In this document: positions 23,106-34,395 of the stretch, piece by piece | Position numbering within the stretch: the stretch's first letter is position 1 | Layout: every line of letters starts with the position of its first letter | Assembly: GCA_030144725.1 (NCBI GenBank) | Contig: JASKMD010000031.1 | Coordinates: 8,066,129-8,130,128, forward strand | DNA length: 64,000 nucleotides | Direction: 5' to 3' | From: Haematococcus lacustris | Taxonomy: Eukaryota; Chlorophyta; Chlorophyceae; Chlamydomonadales; Haematococcaceae | Translations under genes and position numbers: made by a program | Notes under the pieces: model-generated | Database searches by the model: none | What the model was told of the DNA's origin: nothing | The model's input: the letters and a program-made list of their open reading frames with translations, nothing else

Positions 23106-23518
23106 GGTGCCAGGGTCAGTTCAGGGTCAGTGTCAGGGTCAGGTCAGGTCCTGTCAGGGTCAGTGCAATGAAAATGTCCTAACCCAGCACTGAGCATGGG
23201 CTGACATATGAGGGGCACTATATCGAATATGTCATATGCCATGCTCAGCAAACCTGATGCCCTTGTTGTGGTGCACAGCTGTGCTATGTGGTGATGTGTC
23301 TTCCTGCATGATCAGCCCTCATGCTCTCGTACCTCTCATTCCGGTACGTTCATCTCATGGAATAGCGGTGTGTTAAGGGTGATTGAAGACATGATGTAAT
23401 GGGAGGTGGGTGGGATGCCACGACCCACACTGGCTGCTGTACCACGTTGAAGCATGTGTGTCTTGCGTGCCATGTTGCCAAGCAGCTGGAGGTCACCCCT
23501 GGTGAAGTCGGGTTTGAA

Positions 23519-24047
23519 GGTGGGGGTGGGGGTGGGGGTGGGGGTGGGGGTGGGGGTGGGGGTGGGGGTGGGGGTGGGGGTGGGGGTGGGGGTGGGGGTG
23601 GGGGTGGGGGTGGGGGTGGGGGTGGGGGTGGGGGTGGGGGTGGGGGTGGGGGTGGGGGTGGGGGTGGGGGTGGGGGTGGGGGTGGGGGTGGGGGTGGGGG
23701 TGGGGGTGGGGGTGGGGGTGGGGGTGGGGGTGGGGGTGGGGGTGGGGGTGGGGGTGGGGGTGGGGGTGGGGGTGGGGGTGGGGGTGGGGGTGGGGGTGGG
23801 GGTGGGGGTGGGGGTGGGGGTGGGGGTGGGGGTGGGGGTGGGGGTGGGGGTGGGGGTGGGGGTGGGGGTGGGGGTGGGGGTGGGGGTGGGGGTGGGGGTG
23901 GGGGTGGGGGTGGGGGTGGGGGTGGGGGTGGGGGTGGGGGTGGGGGTGGGGGTGGGGGTGGGGGTGGGGGTGGGGGTGGGGGTGGGGGTGGGGGTGGGGG
24001 TGGGGGTGGGGGTGGGGGTGGGGGTGGGGGTGGGGGTGGGGGTGGGG
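23519..24047. repeat. (GGGGGT)n hexanucleotide array
   Basis: About 88 copies of a 6-base unit with five consecutive G. It is perfectly homogeneous and strongly G-quadruplex-prone. Open frames through it (Val-Gly, Gly-only, Thr-Pro, Pro-His) are artefacts. Confidence 0.97.
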
Positions 24048-24194
24048 CTCAGATAACGCGAGGAGCGAGACAGACAGCCTGGCATGTTGGTGCTGCTGGA
24101 TGAGCATTGCACCACCCACGTTAGCTCAACAGTGACTGGCAAGCGGCCGTTCAAGGAGCAGCTGGATCATGACCATGACCATGACCCTAGACCG

Positions 24195-24350
24195 TAGCCC
24201 CTAGGTGGTAGCCCCTAGGTGGTAGGCACCCATGCACAAGTGGGAACATGACTCCACACAGCCCCTTCACACCATCTTGAGTAGTCCCCTAGTGGTCCCT
24301 GGTGGTCTCAACTCAGATGGAGGCCCTAGTGAGGAGGGCTGCTTGAGCAG
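24195..24350 (+). repeat. Fanzor 3' flank remnant
   Basis: Matches with indels the sequence beyond the stop of the degenerate Fanzor copies (compare 37385-37520 and 43800-43935), including GGGAACATGACTCCACACAG and CATCTTGAGTAGTCCC. It lies in plus orientation, opposite to the remnant at 22951-23105, and is followed at 24517-24581 by the last 65 bp of the 3' terminal repeat. Confidence 0.65.
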
Positions 24351-24516
24351 CCAGCCACGATCAAGGAGTACCACCAGCTGGACAACAAGGGGTTAACACT
24401 GTCCACCCAAGGCACAGCAACAACATACTACTACAGGGGCTTCCCATTGAGCTCTCATCAGCTAACATCAGAGCATGTTCGTCGTGCCGGTTCTGGGCTA
24501 TAGCCCTGCCACAGTG

Positions 24517-24581
24517 ATTGTAGCGGAGTGAGATTACCCACAGTCAACATGTTGTTCCTTGTCAAATGAGTTTTGTTCGCC
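24517..24581 (+). repeat. Fanzor-element 3' terminal repeat, partial copy 3
   Basis: Shares GAGATTACCCACAG and ATGTTGTTCCTTG, and stops being similar after AATGAGTTTTGTT, exactly as the copies at 22788-22940 and 41613-41762 do. Confidence 0.7.
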
Positions 24582-24704
24582 CGACTTGGTGTACACACTG
24601 TATAGAATACTGACACATCTGTATCTATATAATCTATCTATACAATTGGATTTTGAACTAAACAACCAGCCTTGTGGGGTGTAGTCGCATTCTATATTCC
24701 ATCC

Positions 24705-24803
24705 TCCCACGTAGTCTAGGCGGTTAGGATACCAGGTTCTCATCACCATTCAATAATGAGCGCGATAGCCCTGGCGACCAGGGTTCGAGTCCCTGCGTGG
24801 GAA
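24705..24803 (+). tRNA. tRNA-Glu(CUC) with a 26-nt intron
   Basis: Acceptor stem TCCCACG/CGTGGGA, D arm GTCTAGGCGGTTAGGAT, anticodon stem CCAGG/CCTGG, T arm AGGG-TTCGAGT-CCCT. The anticodon loop TTCTCA reads CTC, and a 26-nt intron follows position 37, the standard nuclear place. Without it the tRNA is 73 nt including the discriminator. Internal A and B boxes are close to consensus, and it is very like plant tRNA-Glu. Confidence 0.93.
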
Positions 24804-24806
24804 TCC

Positions 24807-24810
24807 TTTT
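24807..24810 (+). terminator. RNA polymerase III terminator
   Basis: TTTT four bases behind the tRNA discriminator, with a second T run shortly after. Confidence 0.8.
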
Positions 24811-25134
24811 GCTTCTTTTCAATGATGCACCCGTCGATCTAAATCTGTGCTACCTGTCTTGCTGCCTTGCGCGAGAGCAAGTACAAGGCCTTCCCATGTC
24901 TAATGGCAGCACACATGCACTGGCATGTGGCGGGGTACACAATGTTGTCCTCAATAGCCAATGATGGATACTGTAGTTGTGCCACCCTGGCTCTGCATTG
25001 TTACCCCCTATAGTTTGATTTAGGAGCCACACGGCAAAAGGAAGAGGTATTAGTGCCCATGTTAGCCACTACCTGCAACAGACAGGCTTAGTGTTGAAGC
25101 CCAGACCATGGTCCCACACCTTCAGGCACTCGCC

Positions 25135-25265
25135 AAACACCCTCATGCACAGTTACGCTTTGCAACCTGCTCAACTCTGAAGCACTGTCTTGTTGTAGGT
25201 GTTGAGCCAAATTGGTATCATGACATGACCCTGGGGACATTCCTTACAGCAGTCACGTACAAGCC
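25135..25265 (+). pseudogene. Degenerate duplicate of synthase-fusion exon 5
   Basis: Matches 27290-27420 through the end of intron 4 (TTGTTGTAG acceptor) and the beginning of exon 5 (GTGTTGAGCCA, then ACATGACCCTGGGG). It then diverges, with the codons after Met-Thr-Leu-Gly altered. It lies about 0.9 kb upstream of the gene start and has no partner exons, so it is a pseudo-exon. Confidence 0.7.
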
Positions 25266-26145
25266 CCATCCACCAGGCTAGACCAGCCCGCCAGCGCCTC
25301 AACGCCTCGCTGCTGAACTACAAATCCCAACATCGTGGCAGAGTGGCAGAGGCATCATGTAGCAGAGTGATGTGTGTTAGGCACAAGATGCCTCATCTCT
25401 TTGATTGTGCCGCTATTCAGTGCAACACTTCAACCTGTCTGAGAAGCCAAGGAGGTTGGCTGCTTTCCAGCTGCCTGTGCTGCTCTGACTTGAACTCTCT
25501 CCTATCCCTCACCTTAGGCCCATATCATTGCTTCAGTTGCCCTATCGCCCCGCCATTGACCTGATGCTGACTGCTATACGGCATCGGCACCTCTCAGGCC
25601 ACGTTTGTTGTAGTTAGCCCAGCAATCAGCAAAGGAGTGTGTCAAGCAGTGAGTTTCGCTTAGTGCTGCAGGACTGCCACACCCAGGGACGTACCCGGTG
25701 GCTTGGAGTCAGAGCGAGTCTTCTATGTCAACCTGGGCTTGGAGTAAGTGGCCTAGCTGACTCTTCACGTGGTGGTGCCGTCCAGTGTCCTACATCATAT
25801 GAGAAGCGAAAACGACGATGGTGTCAAGCTGCAACCTCCATCAACTGCATGCAGTTGTGTTTCGACTGCTTGACGTGAAAGCACGCAGGTTGAGGATCAT
25901 AGACGAAGCTATCATGGGTTTCTGCTCGTTGTAGCGATGATCACAGCACGTACCTGGAAGTTGAAGCAGTTGACATGCGATTATGCGGCGCAGAGGACAA
26001 GCCGCGCATCCAGAGCTAAATTTCATACGTCCAGCTGTTCCTGGGCCTTCGCGACATCCAACCGAAAAAACTCCATCTAACCGACGGTGCCCGTGTCAAA
26101 CCATCAGACTACCTACTTCCTCAATCGCTGCAATTGATTGGTGAC
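25266..26145. other. Upstream region of the synthase fusion
   Basis: No gene recognised. The 100 bases before the ATG at 26146 presumably contain the 5' UTR. Confidence 0.4.
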
Positions 26146-29100
26146 ATGGCGTGCCCTGGCGAGACGCAACCACAGCTTCCGCTAGCCCCACATTCCAGGG
26201 TCGCCGTCGTCGGAAGCGGCATCACTGGGTTGAGCGCAGCCTGGCTGCTGCACCGGTACAGAGCCACAAATTCAATCTCCCGGGTCGCATCAACTGGCAT
26301 AAACAGCTCGCTGTGATTCGCTGTTTTGCCATAGGAACGGATTTCGCGTGACGTTGTTTGAGAAGGATGCGTCCTGCGGAGGCCACACACTCACCGACGC
26401 CACAAGTCCCTTTAAAATTGACCTGGGCTTTCAGGCAAGTGTTTGTGCGAGACAGCAGAACACGTAGCCAGGATGCATATGCGAGATGGTCGATGTTGCA
26501 TTATCACATGTGGCGGAGCCATGAGTGGACATCCACTTGCAAAGCTTGCATACACTTCATGCCGCTACGCATTTGTGTTGCGCACTGCGGTTGGCGGTTC
26601 ATGATGCAGCGATGTGCAGTACACGGCCAAATTTGCATGCCTGGCGGCTCCTGCTCTCGCTCCCTGAGGGTTGAATTGTTTGTGCACACAGGTATACAAC
26701 CTCACCACCTACCCCAACTTTGTTGGCTTCCTGGAGTGTCTGGGTGTGGATACAGAGCCGTCCGACATGGTGAGTGGCTTACCACTGAAGCAAGGTAGCT
26801 TGTACAAATGTCATCCTCTGCAACGCCACAAGAGGCTTATCTGCAGTTACATAACAATCATGCTCCGCTGTTGTCTGACTATATCCAGTCCTTTGCACTG
26901 TCCATTGATAATGGCAAGCTGGAGTGGGGCAGTGACAGCCTAGACACAATCTTCGCTCAACGCAAGAACCTTGCCAGTCCCTCCTTCTTGGCTATGGTGT
27001 CTGACGTCATCCGGTTTGGGAAAGATGCGCCCAAGGTAAGACGCCTGTGTTGGTAGCACAACTAGCAGGCATCAGCCTTATTGTAGCCAGCGAACAATTG
27101 TAAGACTCTGTGGGTGGGCCAGTCCAGTGCCAGTCCAACGCTCAGGAGCCTTTTACCTGAACTGACAGTGCCAGTATGGGTTGAGTGGGCCGATGTGCTA
27201 GTCGCTGACTTTATGCTCATGTCAACACAGCCTGATGGCAGCTATGATTGAGTGCCCAACTCGTCAAGAGGCACTCATTCCGCATCCTCCTGTACTGTCC
27301 CGCTTTGCAGCCTGCTCAACCCTGCAGCACTCTCTTGTTGCAGGTGTTGAGCCATGACAAGTATCAGAACATGACCCTGGGGTCATTCCTTCATCAGGAA
27401 CGGTACAGCAAGGGCTTCATTGAAAACTATGTGCTGCCCATGTGTGCAGCAGTGTGGAGCGTGCCTAATGCCCAGGTGTGATGGACATACAAGCACAACC
27501 TATCTATGCAAGGCTGATCAGGGGCGCCAAGGAGTTGCTACCATCAGTGTGCTGACAGCAGAAGCGTAGCTGCTGGTGCTGTGCACTTGGCAGAAACAGC
27601 TGGTGTCATCTTTTTCTAGGTTCCTGGCTGGAGCGTATGAGTGCGCTGCACTGTTGCAAAGGCAGGGCCGCCTTGGAAAATAGCTTGCTGGTCGGCAGCA
27701 CTCCCTGGTGCCTGGTGCCTAGTCAGGGTATATCCAGCTATTGCTCAGCTGTGACCTGCTCTGCCCGGCACTCTTTCCTGCTGCACAGTAGAGATGAGGG
27801 AAACAGGAGGCTTTGTGTGAGTAGCTGTGTCACACCTGGTACCAATGACCTGCCCCTGGTTTACACACTGTCACATCTGTCACATCTGTCACTTGTGTTG
27901 CCAGCACAGGTATTGGCTGCTGGCTATGTTCCCATCTGTTTGTGTCTCAAAGTAACAAACCTGTTCTCATGGCCTGTACATGCAGGTCATGGAGTTCCCT
28001 GTCCAAATGCTGATTCGCTTCTGGGTGAACCATCATCTGCTCGACCTCTTCCAGAGACCCCTGTGGCGCGTGGTCAGGGGGCGCAGCCAGGAGTACGTGA
28101 AGCGTGTGTTAGCAGGTAAGGTGATCCCACCTGGTCAGCTCCATGCACTTGCTCAGCTTGATGTACTCTGTGCCCTTGTTGTGCCAAGGCTAGTTGAAAG
28201 GACAGTAAGGGCAATCTTGATCACCATCATGTATGAGATTTTACCGCTGTGTACCTCATGCACCTACAATGCTTGGCTGCAGAGCTGCCTGATGTGCGCA
28301 CCAGCACGGGTGTACAATCAGCAGTGCGAGCAGCACCAGGGGCACCAGGACCAGCCGTCAGGCTCACAACGGAGTCAGGAGAGGTGCTGGGCTTTGACGC
28401 GGTGGTGTTTGCAACCCACAGCGACATCACATTGCGCATCCTAGGCCAGGATGCAGACGCCAGCGAGCGGGATGTGCTGGGCGCCATCCCCTACAACGAC
28501 AACGATGTCTACTTGCATACAGGCAAGCAGAGCTACAGCCTGATGTATGCTATCCTGCGGTCATGCAGTGACCTCTGTTTCACATTGGCTGAACCTCAGG
28601 GTGGTTTGCATCAGCATGGAACGGACTAGTACTTGCCTTGATACTATGGGTGCAGCCAAACACCTGTTCAAGCAAGCACGTACCACACTGCCTTGCTGCC
28701 CTGCACTGCAGATGCCTCACTGATGCCGGTGAACAGGAAGGTGTGGGCATCCTGGAATTGTCTGGGCAGCTCTGACAGCAGCAGCGGCACCGCTGCGGTC
28801 TGTGTCAGCTACTGGGCAAACCGGCTGCAGCACCTGCCTGCTGAGGCTCCAGATATGTTTGTGACCCTGAACCCTCCCCACCCCCCCGCTGCTGATAAGG
28901 TCATCCGCCGCCTGTCCCTGGCCCACCCTGTCTTCAGGCGAGTAGAGACAGAGCGGCAACTGGCCAGCCCAAGGCAGCTACTGCCAGCTGCAGTGACGTT
29001 GAGCTGCACCCTTGCTGCTGCTAGGGTGATGGCATCGTTGGGTCCGCTTGTTGGGTCCGCTTGTTGGGTCCGCTTGTTGGGGCTGTGGCACGTGTTGAAA

Positions 29101-32100
29101 CTGGTGCATGGAAGAATCTGTTCGCATCACAATTGCAAGCCAAGCCAGCAGCAGCAGCATTGGCAGCCGTGCCATGCCTCACCTGCTCTTGCTACCCTTG
29201 CTCCCTGCCTGTCTTGCACAGCTTCAAGTCCTGGGAGGCGCAGGGACGGGTTCAGGGGCTGCAGGGGCAGCGGGCCACCTACTTTGCGGGTGCTTGGTGT
29301 GGGTATGGCTTTCACGAGGACGGCATCAAAGGTGAGGGGCTGATGGTGCTTGGCAGCTGTTTCCAGGGATGATGCCCTTGAGGCTTGGCTGTTTCCATCA
29401 TTGGCATCTGGCCAGTGGCTGGCAATGTGGCACAGTATGGCAATGCCTCAAGTGCATATTGGGCCAGCAAGGTGAGGTGCAGAAGGGCAATCGGGACTGC
29501 ATCCCTGAACCTTCTGCTATGCCTTTTCTTGCCCTGTGCAGCTGCCGTGGCTGCTGTCAAGGTGATGGGCTGCCGCATCCCCTGGGAGCTGCGACCCACC
29601 TGCCCCAAGGTAGCGCTGGTGGAGGGCTGGTACCAGGGGCTCTTTGACCGCTTTGCCAAGGCAGTCGTCAAAACAGGCTACCTACGCCTCATCCTTCCCA
29701 ACGGATCTGAGCTGAGGTGGGGGCCGTCTGCATGCCAACCTTGCTTGACCCAAGCAATCACACTGATCATGTGTACGCGAGCCAGTAATGGCAGTGGGTC
29801 TGAGGGTAGCATGAGGGATAGGCATGCATGGTACCTTGTTGCTCTGCTTGGATGTGCTTAAGGTCATCACTCTGCCAAGCGTACAGCAAGTGCCCGCCAT
29901 GCACCTATGTTTCCATCTGCACAGGTGACCTACAATAGTTTGTTGTTGCATGATTGAGGTAATGTCAGCTCTGCATGTGTTGCATCACACCTGTCAGCAT
30001 CCCGGGCAGCATCACTGCACATTGCAGTGTGAGTGGCTGCCACATGGCTGGTGAAGGGGGTGAGGCGTGCGTGTGGGTGGGTGTACCTTGCAGCTACGGT
30101 GACAAGGACTATGTGCACAAGGTCAAGGCTGGCCAGGAATGGCGTAGCCTGCCAGAAGCCCGCGCCACCTTGCGTGTGTACAACATGGACTTCTTCCGCA
30201 AGATTGTGATGAGGCATGACACAGGGCTTGGTGAAGCATACATGGACAAGGTGAGCTAAAGATCTGTTGGGCCTGCTTTGGCAGCAAGGAGTTTGTGCAG
30301 AGCCCAACCACAGCACAGCAATGCAGCCTCATAGCTATTATCCGGTGTTCCCTGTTGAGCTGTTCTCATTGGTCCTTTACCACATATAGGACTTCGAGGC
30401 TGACAACCTTGGGGGCTTCATGGCCGTCATTCTGGCCAACGCACACAGCACTGAGGCATCACGGAGCTCCCTAGGCTGGCTGAACTGGGTGGGCGACCGC
30501 ATGCTGTACCTCGCTCACTTGATGCGCCCCAACACCATCGAGGGTAAGGCCTGCAGAGCTAGCCCCTGCCCTGTCATACAGCTGACTGACGATACAGCTG
30601 ACCATGCAGGGCAAGCTGTGGTGCTGCATGACATGGTGTTGCACTCTGGTACTTGTATGTGGCATAGCACCCATGCGCCCCCTGCATCACACTCTGGCAT
30701 GGCACCCATGCGCCCCCTGCATCACACTCTGGCATGGCACCCATGCCCCCCTGCATCACACTCTGGCATGGCACCCATGCGCCCCCTGCATCACACTCTG
30801 GCATGGCACCCTCATGTGCCTTGGCTTGGGCGACGTGTGGATGATGCAGGCAGCCGCCGCAACATAGGGGAGCACTACGACGCGGGCAACGACATGTACC
30901 GCCTGTTCCTGGACGAGTCCATGATGTACAGCTGTGCCATGCATGCGGAGGGTGACAGCCTGTACGAGGTGAGCCTGGCTGCCCCTTTGGCTTGACTGCC
31001 TTGGGGCACAGGTGCTGCTGTTGCACACTACAAGCCACAGCTGAATCCAACGACCTGTGCTCACCTCCCCATGCAGGCGCAGATGCGCAAGCTGGACGCC
31101 ATCATTGACGCAGCTGGCATCACCGCTGGGCAGCGTGTCCTGGAAGTAGGGTGTGGGTGGGGTGCGTTTGCAATTCGAGCCGTCCAGAGAACAGGCTGCC
31201 ATGTGACGGGTCTGACCCTGAGCAAGGAGCAGCTGGTTGAGGCAGAAGCACGGGTGAAGGCAGCAGGCCTGCAAGACAGCATCTCCCTTCGCTTCTGTGA
31301 CTACAGGGACTGCCCAGGTGAGAACCGCTGCCAGTGGGGAGCAAGGGCAGCCGCAATGGCCCTGTGGCTCATGCTCCCTCTTTGTTCTGGTTGTGATTCA
31401 GGGGCGGGCAGCTTTGACCGTGTGGTGAGCATTGAGATGATTGAGGCGGTGGGGCATGCCAACCTGGGGACTTACTTCCGCCAGCTCAGCCGCATGCTGA
31501 AACCCGGGGGCGTGTGTGTCCTGCAAGCCATCTGCTGCCCGGATGAACGGTGAGCTGCAAGCTGTGCTGCGGATATTGCCTGCTTGCCGATGCCTGTTTA
31601 TAGGGGCTGTGCAAACCTGTGTCCTTGTGTTACGCACGGCAGAGCACCAGGTCGAATTGCCACATAGCACTAGTTTGCCATTCTGACTGGCTGTGTGTTC
31701 AACCTGACTTTAGCAGGTACACTGCCTACTGCCGCTGCTCTGACTTCATCCGGGAGCACATCTTCCCTGGTGGCCACCTGCCATGCATCTCAGCCTGTGT
31801 GGAGGCCGCCCAGGGTGGGTCCTGGGCATGGCCACTGCTGTTCTTTGGCTGTGGATCAAGCATGTGGCATCCATACAACCACCGTTGTTGCTCTGCTGAT
31901 GCTGCGTGACACGCTTGTCACAAGCGCTGCGTTTGCCACAGGTGCTTGCGTGGAGGGGTGTTGGGTGTGTGTGCCATGAGGTGCAGGCACGGGGCTCAGC
32001 CTGCACTCTAGCACTGACATCGGGCCGGACTACGCTGTGACACTGCGTGAATGGCGGGCTCGCTGGGAAGCTCGCAAGGACGAGGTGCTGCAGCTGGGCT

Positions 32101-34169
32101 ACTCAGAGCGCTTCTGGCGCAAGTACAGGTCAGGGTGACAGCTGCTGTGCTGCAAGCCGCACACGTGCAAGCTGGCCCATGCCCAACCCGGGGTGCAGGT
32201 TGCCATGCACCATGACATGCTCCTTACACGTGTACACCGAGCTTGCCTGCTGCTGCCTTCTCCAGGTTTTACTTTGTGTACTGCGAGGCTGGCTTTGATG
32301 CTCACTACATCCACACCTTCCACATGACTTGGGTTAAGGACCAGGAGCCCATCGCAGCATCAGCCACGCAGCCCATCAGCCGGCAAAGCATGTCAGCTAC
32401 CACCATGCTGTCGGCCTCAGCGGCAGCACTAACCAGGGAGCTCCCCTCTGACCCCATCACACAGGTGGGTCCTTGACAGCTCCCTGTCACGCCTCCACTG
32501 TCCTGGCTGCGCTCTACTGGACTGCCATCCCCTCTCAATCCCCTTGTGCTCAGCAGTGTAAAGAAGACTTGCAGCTAAAGCACAGCAGCAGCACTGGCCC
32601 TGTACCTCAGCTGACAAGGGACATGAGCCTTCCCTAGTCTACTCCATACAGGCTGCCCCGCTTGATCCATTCCATCCTCCCTACCCATCAGCAACTATGC
32701 TCCAACATAGGCCGTCATTGCCCACCTGGGTGCAGGTGCTGCTGGCCCTGTACTTCTTCCTGGCGGGGATGCTGGTGAAGGGGCACCCCCACATGTTCCT
32801 GCTGCCCCTGCTGTCGTGTGTGTGCGTGGCCGCCGGCGCCTTGCTCCACTCCGCCTCCCTGGCCCTGGTGCCCAAGTGCAGCTTCCTCTCCCCTGGCCTG
32901 CGCAGCTGGTGGTGCACACTGACCTGGCAGGTCCAGCCGTCACACCTCCTGTACTCTGCAGCCATATCGGTGGCCAGCTTGCACTACGTGTGGGCCCACC
33001 CTGAGGTGCTCAGCCTGCAGCACCAGCCTGCGGACAAGCAGCATGCTTCCGTTGTTGTGGCAGCGTCTTCAGGTGAGGGCCCTGAGACTAGCTGCAGGGC
33101 TGCACCGCACTGGCAGCACCACAGACCGCTATTCCTAGGAGTGCAGCAACACAGAGAACTGTTCCTAGGAAGAGTGGCATCAGTTGCTGCTGCCGTGGCA
33201 GCGTGACAGCTGGGGTTGGGTGGAGGCCTGGGTGGTTGTAATGGCTGTGCACCCTTACTGCCCTCTACTAGTTTGTGAGCTTCAAATGAGGCAGAACAAG
33301 CCTCGCTCCTCGTGCCCTAGCCACCCACAGCAGCCACCGATAGCAGCCACCGGTGTGATTTGATGGCTGTGCTGTGCTCTGCTGCAGGATTCTTTGCCTT
33401 CCACCTCTGGCTGTGCGTGCGCCAACGCCTGACTACTTGGACGCTACAGGCCATTGTGCAATACACCTTGCTGCTGCTGATGTATGGTGTCGCCATCTAC
33501 AAGTGTGTGCCGTTCCTTCTCTTCCTGGCCATCACCCTGTCCTGTGAACTCAGCTCCGTCTTCATCCCTGATGGATATCTGCAGCACCCAGCCGGTGAGT
33601 GCACCTCCATTGTCAATTTCAGTGTTTACAGGGGGGCTGATCAGCATGTACCTTAATGGCTGAATACACACTCTGGGCCACCCGGCCACAGCTCAGCATG
33701 GCAGCCTCGTGGGTGAATGTCGTCAGCACACACCACCCACAATGCTTCCACCCATTGTTAAACTGTCCAGCCATCAGGTTCGCCTGGCCGCAAGCTTGCC
33801 TGATCTTCACTCGGTTCGGACTCACCACTCTGTGGCCCTGCATACAACTCCATCTACGCTCATAACCCTCACTTCTGCATTTGCCCGATTGCCGCAGGTG
33901 TGTTGCCCGTTTCTGCTCGGCGCATGGCGGTCCGCATGGCAGAGCAGCTTGCCCTCGTCTCCATCCGCATCCTGCCACACCTGGCCTTCTCTGCTATGCT
34001 GGTAGCCAGCCCCGCCGCCTTCATTGGTGGGCCTGCGCCTGTGGGCCCAGCAGGCTATTGCGCATCTCTGCTGGGCTTGGGTTACATGGGCTGGCGCAAC
34101 TGGCGCAAGGCCCAGGTCTATTTGAGCAGGGAAGCTTCACCGGGTCACAAGGACAAGCAGGCCTTGTGA
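26146..34169 (+). CDS. FAD oxidoreductase - cyclopropane fatty acid synthase - membrane domain fusion
   Basis: 21 exons with consistent phases, total 3,522 bp (1,173 aa): 26146-26255, 26335-26434, 26692-26769, 26889-27035, 27344-27475, 27986-28115, 28283-28522, 28712-28937, 29222-29331, 29542-29716, 30094-30250, 30390-30543, 30850-30968, 31077-31317, 31402-31549, 31717-31814, 31987-32128, 32266-32464, 32736-33072, 33388-33594, 33898-34169. Residues 18-32 hold the FAD-binding VAVVGSGITGLSAAW; the amine-oxidase-like part ends near GAWCGYGFHEDG. The methyltransferase half has VLEVGCGWG (647-655) for S-adenosylmethionine. Plant cyclopropane synthases join the same two parts and add a methylene from SAM to oleoyl chains in phospholipid. 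Residues 903-1173 add about six hydrophobic helices, perhaps TLC-like, that I do not know from the plant enzymes. Introns after exons 2, 7 and 8 use GC donors. The start is the first ATG ahead of the Rossmann motif. Confidence 0.92.
29034..29083. repeat. Short tandem repeat in intron 8
   Basis: The unit GGGTCCGCTTGTT occurs three to four times in a row inside the intron between exons 8 and 9 of the synthase fusion. Confidence 0.85.
30655..30812. repeat. Minisatellite in intron 12
   Basis: Four copies of a roughly 35-bp unit (CATCACACTCTGGCATGG plus CACCCATGCGCCCCCTG) lie in the intron between exons 12 and 13 of the synthase fusion. Confidence 0.92.
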
Positions 34170-34241
34170 GGGGCACCTGCTAGAGCGAAAAACTGCCTAC
34201 ATACCTGCCCCTGCACAAGGTGCTGCATGGCTACTGGCCTC

Positions 34242-34385
34242 ATGCATGCTATGGCAACAGCATTGCCACCAGCATTGCCAGCTAGCCCTCATCCAGCTGC
34301 AGCAGCTGAACTTGCTCAGCTGATTGCCCACTGCTTGATGTTAGCTGGCCACTGCCACGGAACAACCACTGCCTGGAAGGGGTCA
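34242..34385 (+). repeat. 144-bp direct repeat, left copy
   Basis: Identical over 144 bp to 37870-38013. The two copies bracket the double Fanzor remnant 34396-37800. The left copy joins the 3' UTR of the synthase fusion. Confidence 0.93.
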
Positions 34386-34395
34386 TCGTTTGTGA

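Noticed and set aside
22957..23193. Short poly-Leu membrane protein
   Set aside because: Reading of the CTG tract; the other strand aligns with Fanzor tails.
23336..24154. Frames encoding Thr-Pro, Pro-His, Val-Gly or Gly repeats
   Set aside because: Pure readings of the hexanucleotide array.
30471..31274. Minus-strand frames within the synthase fusion
   Set aside because: Shadows of exons 12-14 and of the intron minisatellite.
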